A model generated the notes under the pieces. The model saw nothing but the letters and a program-made list of their open reading frames with translations. It was not told where the DNA came from and searched no databases. The translations under genes and the position numbers were made by a program. Shown here in pieces: positions 7,490 to 14,544 of a stretch of DNA of 64,000 bases (position 1 is the stretch's first letter; every line of letters starts with the position of its first letter). Location: positions 310,001 through 374,000 of the forward strand of contig NZ_RBKU01000001.1 of the NCBI RefSeq assembly GCF_003633615.1, read 5' to 3'. The stretch is from Mucilaginibacter gracilis. Its GTDB lineage: Bacteria; Bacteroidota; Bacteroidia; Sphingobacteriales; Sphingobacteriaceae.

Positions 7490-7539
7490 AATTCGGTGCG
7501 TACTATTTTACCATTCATCTACGCACCGAATTACGCACC
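7490..7539. repeat. 13-bp inverted repeat with extra half-site, candidate attachment/core region
   Basis: AATTCGGTGCGTA (7490-7502) and TACGCACCGAATT (7520-7532), then a third half-copy ACGCACC (7533-7539). Inverted half-sites separated by an 18-bp spacer beside an integrase gene and a tRNA resemble recombinase-binding sites. The exact crossover cannot be fixed because the other end of the element is outside the window. Confidence 0.45.
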
Positions 7540-7579
7540 TTTTTGTTGCGATTCTATGCATATTTTGGTGTTTTGATAC

Positions 7580-7618
7580 CAACAAAAAAGCCTGCAAACT
7601 TTTGATTTGCAGGCTTTT
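7580..7618 (-). terminator. Terminator downstream of tRNA-Glu
   Basis: AAAAGCCTGCAAA (7586-7598) pairs with TTTGCAGGCTTTT (7606-7618). On the minus strand it is followed by TTTTTTGTTGG, 25 bp after the tRNA 3' end. Confidence 0.7.
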
Positions 7619-7642
7619 AGCATCTTTTGATATTGTTTTTTG

Positions 7643-7714
7643 TAGCCCGTAGGGGAATCGAACCCCTGTTTCCAGAATGAAAATCTGGCGTCCTAACCCC
7701 TAGACGAACGGGCC
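7643..7714 (-). tRNA. tRNA-Glu (anticodon TTC)
   Basis: On the minus strand the gene starts GGCCCGTTCGTCTAGGGG and ends with TTCGATTCC then CCTACGGGCTA. The acceptor stem pairs GGCCCGT with ACGGGCT (one G-U). The anticodon arm is CCAGA-TTTTCAT-TCTGG with anticodon TTC. The T arm is AGGGG-TTCGATT-CCCCT. CCA is not encoded. It borders the integrated element on its 3' side, the usual target side for tRNA-directed integrases. Confidence 0.95.
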
Positions 7715-8208
7715 ATTGCTGGCATTTTGTTGCTTAAATTATTTTTAGATTGTGTTTTACAATTGCAAATAAAAAAAGCGCACCCTTATTTTGGGATTGC
7801 AAAGATATGGGTTTAATAACAATTTTAAAATTTTATGTGAAATTTTTATTGGCCGTAAAAAACACCTGGCAGCTAAACTATAAACTGGCTGTTACAGCCA
7901 TTATTTATAAAACAAAAAATACAAATTTTCCTTTTACTGTAGTTATCAAATTTTAACGCTGGCGCAGCTTAAACATTAATGGTAACACAAATATAACTGC
8001 GTATATTCATATCATCAAAACCCTTTGCCTTAATGGAAACCGTTTGGAACAACTTGATTATAGCCATCGGGCACAATATTATTACTATCGAAAAAAAGTG
8101 CTATTTTTCATGCAATAGCATTACCAAAAACTGTTTTGAGCTTTCTACTAAACACATTACTGGCATTAAAAGTTACGCAACTTTTTGGAGAGGAATGCAG
8201 GTAAGCAA
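7715..8208. other. Gene-free AT-rich region between tRNA-Glu and the egt-type operon
   Basis: About 490 bp with no convincing gene. A 68-codon frame (7750-7956) has strong Lys/Ile/Phe bias from AT-rich sequence and no recognisable protein features. The stretch holds the likely tRNA promoter and a short hairpin TGCTATT...AATAGCA near 8098-8120. The promoter of the downstream operon should be here, but I see no clear TAnnTTTG box on the plus strand. Confidence 0.5.
7800..7807 (-). promoter_or_regulatory. Candidate -7 box for tRNA-Glu
   Basis: On the minus strand TATCTTTG matches the Bacteroidota TAnnTTTG -7 consensus and lies about 86 bp upstream of the tRNA 5' end. No clear TTTG -33 box is seen, so confidence is limited. 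Confidence 0.35.
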
Positions 8209-9594
8209 ATGAAAACTTACGATGCTATTGTTATAGGCTCTGGGCAGGCGGGCACCCCTTTAGCTAAGCGATTGGCTATGGCGGGTAAAAAAACTGCTAT
8301 TTTTGAAAAAGGGCTTGTGGGCGGCACCTGCATTAACAACGGCTGCACGCCTACAAAGGCCATGATTGCATCGGCCAAGCTGGCCTACAACGCTGCCAAG
8401 TGCGACGATATGGGCATACACATTAAAGGCTTCACGGTTGATTTACCTCTGATAAAAAAACGTAAAGACGGTATTGTTAAAACCTTTCATAATGGTGCAC
8501 AAAAAGGCCTGGAAGGTACCAAAGGGCTCGATCTCATTTTTGGCGAAGCTGTATTTACCGGAGCAAAAACCATCAGCGTAAAGCTAACCGATGGCGGAAC
8601 GGAAGAATATACGGCCGATTTGATTTTTATAAATACAGGAGCAAAAACCATTATTCCTAATATTCTGGGTTTAAACAATATCGATTACCTTACGTCAACC
8701 TCTATATTGGAGTTGGAAACCGTACCGCAGCATTTACTCATCATCGGCGCAAGCTATATCGGTATGGAGTTTGGCCAAATGTTTCGCAGGTTTGGCAGCG
8801 AGGTAACGATGCTTGAGGCCTCACCACGCGCATTACCTAAAGAAGATGAGGATGTATCCGAAGAAATAGTTAACATATTGCAAGGCGAAGGTATCACCTT
8901 TTATGCCGATGCAAAAGCTTCGCTACTCGGCAAAAAAACAAATGGCGAAATTGAAGCCGAATTATTAATTGCAGGGAAAAAGAAGCATATAACCTGCTCG
9001 CATATATTGATAGCTACAGGGCGCAAACCGCAAACCGAAGCTTTACAATTGCAAAAAGCCGGTGTTACCTTAGACGAAAAGGGATATGTCAAGGTTAACC
9101 AAAAGCTCGAAACCAACATTAAGGGCATTTATGCTTTAGGCGATGTTAAACCCGGCCCAGCGTTTACCCACGTTGCCTATAACGATTATACCATAGTCCA
9201 CCGGAATATTGTTGCAGGCGCAAACCTGAGCATAAAAGACCGGCTGATACCTTATTGCATGTTTACCGACCCGCCACTTGGCCGCGTTGGCATTACCGAG
9301 GCCGAAGCCCAAAAGCTCAACATAAATTACAAAGTAGCAAAATTACCTATGGAGCATGTTGCCCGCGCCATAGAAGTTGGCGAAACACGCGGCTTTATGA
9401 AAGCAATAGTAAACGCCGATACTAAAAAAATATTAGGCGTAGCCATTTTGGGCCAGGAAGGTGGCGAGATTATGTCGGTAATGCAAATGGCTATGATGGG
9501 CGGCATTACTTATGATGAGATACGGTTTATGATGTTTGCACATCCTATCTATTCCGAATCGCTTAATAATCTGTTCATGAAGTTAGAATCATAG
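8209..9594 (+). CDS. FAD-dependent pyridine nucleotide-disulfide oxidoreductase (MerA/Lpd-like)
   Basis: 461 aa from the ATG at 8209 (MKTYDAIVIGSGQAG); an in-frame ATG 8 codons upstream is less likely. It shows the FAD-binding GSGQAG (10-15), the redox-active disulfide GGTCINNGCTPTK (Cys41, Cys46), an NAD(P)H-binding IIGASYIGMEFGQ, a second FAD motif IYALGDV, and the C-terminal dimerisation pair in AHPIYSES. It is class I of the family, which includes dihydrolipoyl dehydrogenase, glutathione reductase and mercuric reductase. It lacks the MerA N-terminal metal-binding domain and the C-terminal Cys pair, so it is not a true mercuric reductase. No 2-oxo-acid dehydrogenase genes are nearby. It is first in a tight five-gene operon with ergothioneine-type genes (11-bp gap to the ATPase gene), which suggests a small-molecule disulfide substrate, perhaps oxidised ergothioneine. 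That substrate is an inference. Confidence 0.82.
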   Translation: MKTYDAIVIGSGQAGTPLAKRLAMAGKKTAIFEKGLVGGTCINNGCTPTKAMIASAKLAYNAAKCDDMGIHIKGFTVDLPLIKKRKDGIVKTFHNGAQKGLEGTKGLDLIFGEAVFTGAKTISVKLTDGGTEEYTADLIFINTGAKTIIPNILGLNNIDYLTSTSILELETVPQHLLIIGASYIGMEFGQMFRRFGSEVTMLEASPRALPKEDEDVSEEIVNILQGEGITFYADAKASLLGKKTNGEIEAELLIAGKKKHITCSHILIATGRKPQTEALQLQKAGVTLDEKGYVKVNQKLETNIKGIYALGDVKPGPAFTHVAYNDYTIVHRNIVAGANLSIKDRLIPYCMFTDPPLGRVGITEAEAQKLNINYKVAKLPMEHVARAIEVGETRGFMKAIVNADTKKILGVAILGQEGGEIMSVMQMAMMGGITYDEIRFMMFAHPIYSESLNNLFMKLES

Positions 9595-9605
9595 TCAGCT
9601 ATAAT

Positions 9606-10562
9606 ATGATCGCTGTTAAAAACTTATGCAAACATTTCGGAAAGGTTAAGGCGGTTGATGATATTTCATTTGATGTAAAAGAGGGCGAAAACCTTATTTT
9701 ATTGGGCACCAGCGGTTGTGGTAAAACCACCACGCTTAAAATGATAAACCGTTTGATAGAACCCACCAAGGGCGACATCTCGGTTAACGGTAAAAGCATT
9801 TATCAGCAAAGCCCGGAACTATTGCGACGCGGTATCGGCTACGTACTGCAAAATAATGGCCTTTTTCCGCATTATACCGTTGCGCAAAATATGGCCATTG
9901 TGCCGCAGCTTTTGGGTTGGGACAAAAAACGAATAAACAACAGAGCTGATGAACTTATTGAAAAGATCCATCTGCAAAAAGAACAGCTCAATGCCTATCC
10001 CGATCAGCTAAGCGGTGGGCAACAGCAACGAGTTGGCTTGGCCCGGGCCTTAATGGCCGACCCGCCAGTACTGTTAATGGACGAACCCTTTGGCGCGTTG
10101 GACCCGGTTACCCGTTTTAAAATACGCCGCGAATTTAAAGAGTTGGACGAACTGAAGCGCAAAACCATTATTATGGTTACCCACGATGTACAGGAAGCCT
10201 TTGAACTGGGGGATCGTATTTGTTTGATGGATAAGGGCCGCATTGTGCAAACCGGAACACCCGCCGAACTACTATTTAAACCAGCCAACAATTTTGTTAA
10301 AGAGTTTTTAGCCAAACAGCGGTTGCAATTGGAGTTTAAAGCGGTTACTTTATTTGATGTTTGGGATTCCCTGCCGGATGATTTGGCCGAAACCCACACC
10401 GCTATCAATAAAAACCTCACCGTTTGGGAGGTATTAGAAACCCTTACAGCAAATGCCAAACAACCCTTAACGGCTGCAAATCCGGCAAACGGACAGACCA
10501 AAACCTTAACTTTTAATGGTTTAATGGCTGCCTTTTATCAATACGAAACTGCCGAAGCCTGA
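9606..10562 (+). CDS. egtV: ABC transporter ATPase, EgtV/ProV type (ergothioneine or quaternary-amine uptake)
   Basis: 318 aa. Walker A is GTSGCGKTT (residues about 34-42), Q-loop VLQNNGLFPHY, signature LSGGQQQR, Walker B VLLMDEPFGALD, switch His in VTHDVQEAFELG. The sequence style is that of the osmoprotectant (ProV/OpuCA) branch. The C-terminal extension (about 240-318) is short and does not show clear paired CBS repeats, unlike many OpuCA proteins. Its stop overlaps the permease start (TGATG), so the two are coupled. The family transports betaine, choline, carnitine or, in the EgtUV group, ergothioneine. The neighbouring egtB- and egtD-like genes favour ergothioneine; the gene symbol rests on this context. 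Confidence 0.78.
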   Translation: MIAVKNLCKHFGKVKAVDDISFDVKEGENLILLGTSGCGKTTTLKMINRLIEPTKGDISVNGKSIYQQSPELLRRGIGYVLQNNGLFPHYTVAQNMAIVPQLLGWDKKRINNRADELIEKIHLQKEQLNAYPDQLSGGQQQRVGLARALMADPPVLLMDEPFGALDPVTRFKIRREFKELDELKRKTIIMVTHDVQEAFELGDRICLMDKGRIVQTGTPAELLFKPANNFVKEFLAKQRLQLEFKAVTLFDVWDSLPDDLAETHTAINKNLTVWEVLETLTANAKQPLTAANPANGQTKTLTFNGLMAAFYQYETAEA

Positions 10563-12133
10563 TGAAAGAAGGACAACAAAGCTTGTGGGATTTTATGCGT
10601 CAGGAGTCTGATAAAATTATCGGGCAAACCTTAACACATATAGGCTTAACCTTTACATCGTTGTTTATTGCTATTTTAATTGGTTTACCTTTAGGTATAT
10701 TTATTGCAAGGCGCAGGCAATTTAGCGGTGCTGTGCTGGGTTTTGCCGGGGTTATGCAAACTATACCAAGTATTGCCCTTTTAGGGTTTTTAATACCCAT
10801 TTTAGGTATCGGCGCAAAGCCGGCCATATTTGCCTTGTTTCTGTATGCCTTGCTGCCTATCATTCGCAATACCTACACGGGCATTACACAGGTTGATGCT
10901 ACTATTAAAGAAGCCGCCAAAGGCATGGGCATGAGTTACCGGCAAATACTAATAAAAGTTGAACTACCTTTAGCCATGCCCGTTATTTTAGCCGGAATAC
11001 GTACTGCTACGGTTATTAATGTGGGCGTGGCTACACTGGCATCGTTAATTGCGGCGGGTGGCCTGGGCGAGTTTATATTTGGCGGCATATCGCTCAACAA
11101 CACCAACATGATATTGGCCGGGGCCATACCGTCGGCTTTACTGGCTATTATTTTCGATTTTCTGCTTTCGCGGATACAGAATATCAATTTCAAAAAAATG
11201 CGCCCGGTTACTTGGGCCTCGCCGGTAATAATTTTATTTCTGGCTTGCTTTTATTTAATACCTTCTGCCTATGGCGGCAAATTAACCGCTGGGTTTACGC
11301 CCGAATTTATGGGCCGTATTGACGGCGATTTGGGCCTGAAACAAAAGTACGGACTAAAAATCCACACTGTAGTTATAAGCGATGCCGTAATGTACAAGGC
11401 GGCGTATGAAAGCCATTTGGATGTGATAAGCGGCTACTCCACAGATGGCCGTTTAAAAGCTTTTAACCTGGTGGTACTTACCGACGATAAAGGCATTTTC
11501 CCACCTTACTATTGTGCGCCCATCGTATCGGGCACGGCACTCAAAAAGTTCCCTAAACTTGCCGAAACTTTAAATCTCCTTTCGGGACATATTACAGACT
11601 CGATCATGACTGAACTGAATTACCGGGTTGATTACCTGCACCAAAGCCCCGAAAAGGTAGCGCAAGATTTTCTCACCGCAAAAGGTTTATATAAACAACC
11701 GCAAAACGGCAACAACGGCACCGTGGTTATTGGCTCTAAAATATTTGGCGAGCAATACATTTTGGCCAGCATGTACAGTATGCTTATAAAAGGTAATACC
11801 AATTATAATGTATCCACCAAAACAGGCTTGGGCGGTACCAAAATATGCTTTGATGCCCTTACCAATAACCAGATTGATTTTTACCCGGAATATACCGGAA
11901 CGGGCTTATTGGTAATGCTACAGGCAAAAGCAAAAACTATTGACAGCCTAAACGGCGATAAGCAAAAAGTTTACAATTACGTGAGTACGCAGTTTAAAAC
12001 CAAATACCATATTCAATGGTTAAAACCTGTAGGGTTTAATAATGCTTACGCGCTAATGATGCGCCGTAAACAAGCCGAAGCTTTAAATATTAAAACAATT
12101 AGTAACCTTAAATCCTTTTTGGATAAGAAGTAA
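10562..12133 (+). CDS. egtU: ABC permease fused to substrate-binding domain, EgtU type, with permuted binding domain
   Basis: 523 aa. Residues 1-210 form the permease, with about 5-6 membrane helices and the coupling loop EAAKGMGMSYRQILIKVELP. A further helix at about 217-236 (PVTWASPVIILFLACFYLIP) leads out of the membrane. Residues 239-376 (AGFTPEFMGRIDG, GYSTDGRLKAFNLVVL, DDKGIFPPYYCAP, MTELNYRVD) match the second half of an OpuAC/ProX-type binding protein. Residues 386-518 (GTVVIGSKIFGEQYILA, DFYPEYTGTG, WLKPVGFNNAYALMM, IKTISNL) match the first half. The two halves are thus in reversed order, a circular permutation. Permease-binding-domain fusions paired with an OpuCA-type ATPase are the EgtUV architecture known from Helicobacter and streptococci. 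Only 3 bp separate it from egtB. Ergothioneine as ligand is inferred from context. Confidence 0.78.
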   Translation: MKEGQQSLWDFMRQESDKIIGQTLTHIGLTFTSLFIAILIGLPLGIFIARRRQFSGAVLGFAGVMQTIPSIALLGFLIPILGIGAKPAIFALFLYALLPIIRNTYTGITQVDATIKEAAKGMGMSYRQILIKVELPLAMPVILAGIRTATVINVGVATLASLIAAGGLGEFIFGGISLNNTNMILAGAIPSALLAIIFDFLLSRIQNINFKKMRPVTWASPVIILFLACFYLIPSAYGGKLTAGFTPEFMGRIDGDLGLKQKYGLKIHTVVISDAVMYKAAYESHLDVISGYSTDGRLKAFNLVVLTDDKGIFPPYYCAPIVSGTALKKFPKLAETLNLLSGHITDSIMTELNYRVDYLHQSPEKVAQDFLTAKGLYKQPQNGNNGTVVIGSKIFGEQYILASMYSMLIKGNTNYNVSTKTGLGGTKICFDALTNNQIDFYPEYTGTGLLVMLQAKAKTIDSLNGDKQKVYNYVSTQFKTKYHIQWLKPVGFNNAYALMMRRKQAEALNIKTISNLKSFLDKK

Positions 12134-12136
12134 TAT

Positions 12137-13288
12137 ATGAACTTGATTGACCGCTATAACAAGGTACGCCAGCTAAGTGTACAAATTTGCAATCCGCTGC
12201 AAATTGAAGATTACGTTGTGCAGCCGGTGGTTGATGTTAGTCCGCCTAAATGGCATATTGGGCATACAACCTGGTTTTTTGAAACCTTTGTACTAAAGCC
12301 AAACATGATGGGCTACCAGGAGTTTGATCCCGATTATAACTACGTTTTTAACAGCTATTACGAAACCGTAGGCAACCGCGTTATCCGTACAGACAGGGGT
12401 AATTTAAGCCGGCCAACGGTTGCCGATATTTACAAATACCGCGAATATGTAGACAAAGCGATGGAAAGTTTTTTATGTGTTGAACCATCGCCCGAGATTA
12501 AAGAGTTGCTTGAATTGGGTTTTAACCACGAAGAGCAGCACCAGGAACTGCTATATTACGATATTAAATACATTTTGGGTCACAACCCTTTGTTCCCGGC
12601 TTACGATAAGCATTATAAGGCACCGGCGTTTGAGCAAAAACCTGCCGGATGGATAAACATTGCCGAAGGTGTTTACGAGGTTGGCTTTGAAGGTGAAGGT
12701 TTCTGTTTTGATAACGAACTAAGCCGCCACAAGGTTTATTTAAATAATTACCAAATAAGCACCGCTATGGTAAGCAATGCCGAGTACCTGGAGTTTATTA
12801 ATGCCAATGGTTACCACAATTTCCGCTTTTGGCATGCCGAGGGTTGGGACTGGGTTAAAACCAACACGATTGAGGCACCCATGTACTGGCACTTTATTGA
12901 TGGCGGCTGGCATAATTATACCCTGGCCGGATTAAAACCCGTAGCTATGGACGAACCGGTTTGCCACATCAGTTATTACGAAGCATACGCTTACGCCGCA
13001 TGGAAAGGCCTGCGCCTGCCAACCGAATTTGAGTGGGAAGTAGCTGCAACTCTATTTAACTGGGGCAAAAGCTGGGAGTGGACAGAAAGCGCTTACCTGC
13101 CCTACCCTGGTTTCAGCAAGGCAGAAGGGGCCATTGGCGAGTACAACGGCAAGTTTATGGTGAGCCAAAAGGTGCTACGCGGAGCGTCTGACGCTACATC
13201 ACCGGGGCATGGGCGCATTACATACCGAAATTTTTTCCATCCCAATTTACGCTGGCTGTATTGCGGAATACGGTTGGCCAAATCATAA
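12137..13288 (+). CDS. egtB: EgtB-like non-heme iron sulfoxide synthase (ergothioneine biosynthesis)
   Basis: 383 aa. The N-terminal DinB-like domain (about 1-150) carries the iron ligands in WHIGHTTWFFE (His43) and NHEEQHQELL (His131, His135), plus the family motif RGNLSRPTV. The C-terminal half (about 165-383) is an FGE-sulfatase domain: GFCFDNELSRHKVYL, LRLPTEFEWEVAA, VLRGASDATSPGHGRITYRN, ending WLYCGIRLAKS. EgtB joins hercynine (trimethyl-histidine) to cysteine or gamma-glutamylcysteine with O2, forming the C-S bond and a sulfoxide. It is somewhat short for the family (usually above 400 aa) but both domains look complete. The next gene is egtD, 19 bp downstream. No egtA or egtC is present, which suggests direct use of cysteine; that is an inference. 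Confidence 0.85.
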   Translation: MNLIDRYNKVRQLSVQICNPLQIEDYVVQPVVDVSPPKWHIGHTTWFFETFVLKPNMMGYQEFDPDYNYVFNSYYETVGNRVIRTDRGNLSRPTVADIYKYREYVDKAMESFLCVEPSPEIKELLELGFNHEEQHQELLYYDIKYILGHNPLFPAYDKHYKAPAFEQKPAGWINIAEGVYEVGFEGEGFCFDNELSRHKVYLNNYQISTAMVSNAEYLEFINANGYHNFRFWHAEGWDWVKTNTIEAPMYWHFIDGGWHNYTLAGLKPVAMDEPVCHISYYEAYAYAAWKGLRLPTEFEWEVAATLFNWGKSWEWTESAYLPYPGFSKAEGAIGEYNGKFMVSQKVLRGASDATSPGHGRITYRNFFHPNLRWLYCGIRLAKS

Positions 13289-13307
13289 AAACATCATACC
13301 AAACCAT

Positions 13308-14312
13308 ATGGATACCAATACAGTAACTTTATCGCTCAACGGTTCAAACCATAACCACACGGCGGTTAATCAGTTTCATGAAGATGTGTTGAGAGGCCTA
13401 ACATCAACACCAAAACGTTTGGATTCCAAATATTTTTATGATGCCATCGGCGATCAGCTTTTTCAGGACTTGATGAATTGTGCCGAATACTACCCTACCA
13501 ATTGCGAACTGGATATATTTAAAAATCAAACCGCCGCTTTAGCCAAATCCATCATCGGCAACGATCAGGATGATTTCGACTTGATAGAATTAGGCGCTGG
13601 AGATGCCATGAAATCGTCCTACCTGTTAAAGTATCTTTTAGATGAAGGTATAAAGTTCACCTACCTGCCTATTGATATTTCGGCTCACGTAATTGAAGAA
13701 CTGGATACCAACTTAGCTAAAACACTGCCGGGCCTAAATTTCCGGGGCCTTAACGGCGAATATTTTGAAATGCTGCAAAAGGCGGCAACCTTATCAAATA
13801 AGCGTAAAGTAGTACTGTTTTTGGGTTCGAATATTGGCAACATGCCGGTTGCCGAAGCTGAAGCTTTTTGCCATGAGTTGCGCAATAGCCTTTCGCCGGG
13901 AGATATGGCTTTAATTGGGTTCGATCTCAAAAAAAATCCAAAAACCATTTTAGCCGCTTATAACGATGGCGATGGCATCACCAAAAAATTCAATCTCAAT
14001 TTACTATCCAGGATTAATAAAGAACTCGGAGCCGATTTTAAGGTAGAGCAATTTGACCACTACCCTACTTACGACCCTGAAACCGGAGCCTGCAAAAGCT
14101 ATCTCATTAGTTTGGCCGATCAAAAAGTTCACCTAGCCGATTACAACGAGTCTATCCACTTCCAAAAGGACGAATACATTTACATGGAGATCTCGCAAAA
14201 ATTTACCACCGAACAAATTAAAAGCATGGCGGCCAATACCGGCTTCCAAACGGTAAAATACCTTTTTGATGCTAAAAATTGGTTTACTGATGCTATTTGG
14301 CGCGTGCAATAA
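13308..14312 (+). CDS. egtD: EgtD-like L-histidine N-alpha-methyltransferase
   Basis: 334 aa from the ATG at 13308 (MDTNTVTLSLNG). A longer frame from 13209 would overlap egtB by 80 bp and is rejected. Motifs follow the SAM-dependent EgtD/DUF2260 family: YFYDAIGDQLFQDLM near the start, SAM-binding LIELGAGDAMKSSYLLKYL, YLPIDIS, FLGSNIGNM (the Asn that contacts histidine in the family), LIGFDLKKN, and YIYMEISQKFT with the Glu/Ser pair of the histidine site. EgtD trimethylates histidine to hercynine, the substrate of EgtB. It is the last gene of the operon. Immediately after its stop begins a repeat-rich segment that carries a second copy of the gene's last bases. Confidence 0.88.
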   Translation: MDTNTVTLSLNGSNHNHTAVNQFHEDVLRGLTSTPKRLDSKYFYDAIGDQLFQDLMNCAEYYPTNCELDIFKNQTAALAKSIIGNDQDDFDLIELGAGDAMKSSYLLKYLLDEGIKFTYLPIDISAHVIEELDTNLAKTLPGLNFRGLNGEYFEMLQKAATLSNKRKVVLFLGSNIGNMPVAEAEAFCHELRNSLSPGDMALIGFDLKKNPKTILAAYNDGDGITKKFNLNLLSRINKELGADFKVEQFDHYPTYDPETGACKSYLISLADQKVHLADYNESIHFQKDEYIYMEISQKFTTEQIKSMAANTGFQTVKYLFDAKNWFTDAIWRVQ

Positions 14313-14438
14313 TTATTTTAAATGTGCAGATTTAGTAAATGTGCAGGGTGTACAAATGCTAATGGCCACATGAGCAAATGTGCAGATTGCAAATGATGAA
14401 TACCAATTGATAACTATTTGGCAAGTGCAATAATTATT
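14293..14438. repeat. Direct duplication of the egtD 3' end flanking a repeat-rich insert
   Basis: A 25-bp stretch ending in GTGCAATAATTATT occurs at 14293-14317 (spanning the egtD stop) and again at 14414-14438, with two mismatches (GCGCG versus GCAAG). Between them lie several AATGTGCA/CAAATG-type words. Confidence 0.7.
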
Positions 14439-14501
14439 GAAGTTTAGGCCAACATTATTGTAAAACATTGTGCTTGTATTAGCTATTTTAGCGTTTAATT
14501 A

Positions 14502-14536
14502 ATCGGTGAAATCAAAAGATCATCGGTGAAATCAAA
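14502..14536 (+). repeat. Tandem ATCGGTGAAATCAAA leader repeat before uxuA
   Basis: Two copies of ATCGGTGAAATCAAA (14502-14516 and 14522-14536), ending 8 bp before the uxuA ATG. A related copy precedes pdxA (30119-30131 on the minus strand). Confidence 0.6.
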
Positions 14537-14544
14537 TCAATAAT

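Noticed and set aside
1..7600. Self-transmissible conjugative element
   Set aside because: No type IV secretion or coupling-protein genes are present in the visible part; only mobilization genes. The unseen left part could change this.
7750..7956. 68-codon open frame downstream of tRNA-Glu
   Set aside because: Composition reflects AT-rich DNA, with no family features and no ribosome-binding site; it overlaps the likely tRNA promoter.
8209..9594. Mercuric reductase
   Set aside because: The fold is right, but the N-terminal metal-binding domain and the C-terminal Cys pair are missing and no mer genes are nearby.
9606..12133. Plain glycine betaine/choline osmoprotectant transporter
   Set aside because: Possible from the protein family alone, but the permease-binding-domain fusion and the coupled egtB- and egtD-like genes favour an ergothioneine-type ligand. 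Not fully excluded.
13209..13307. Upstream start for the EgtD-like protein
   Set aside because: It would overlap egtB by 80 bp and adds residues unlike the family; the ATG at 13308 is better.
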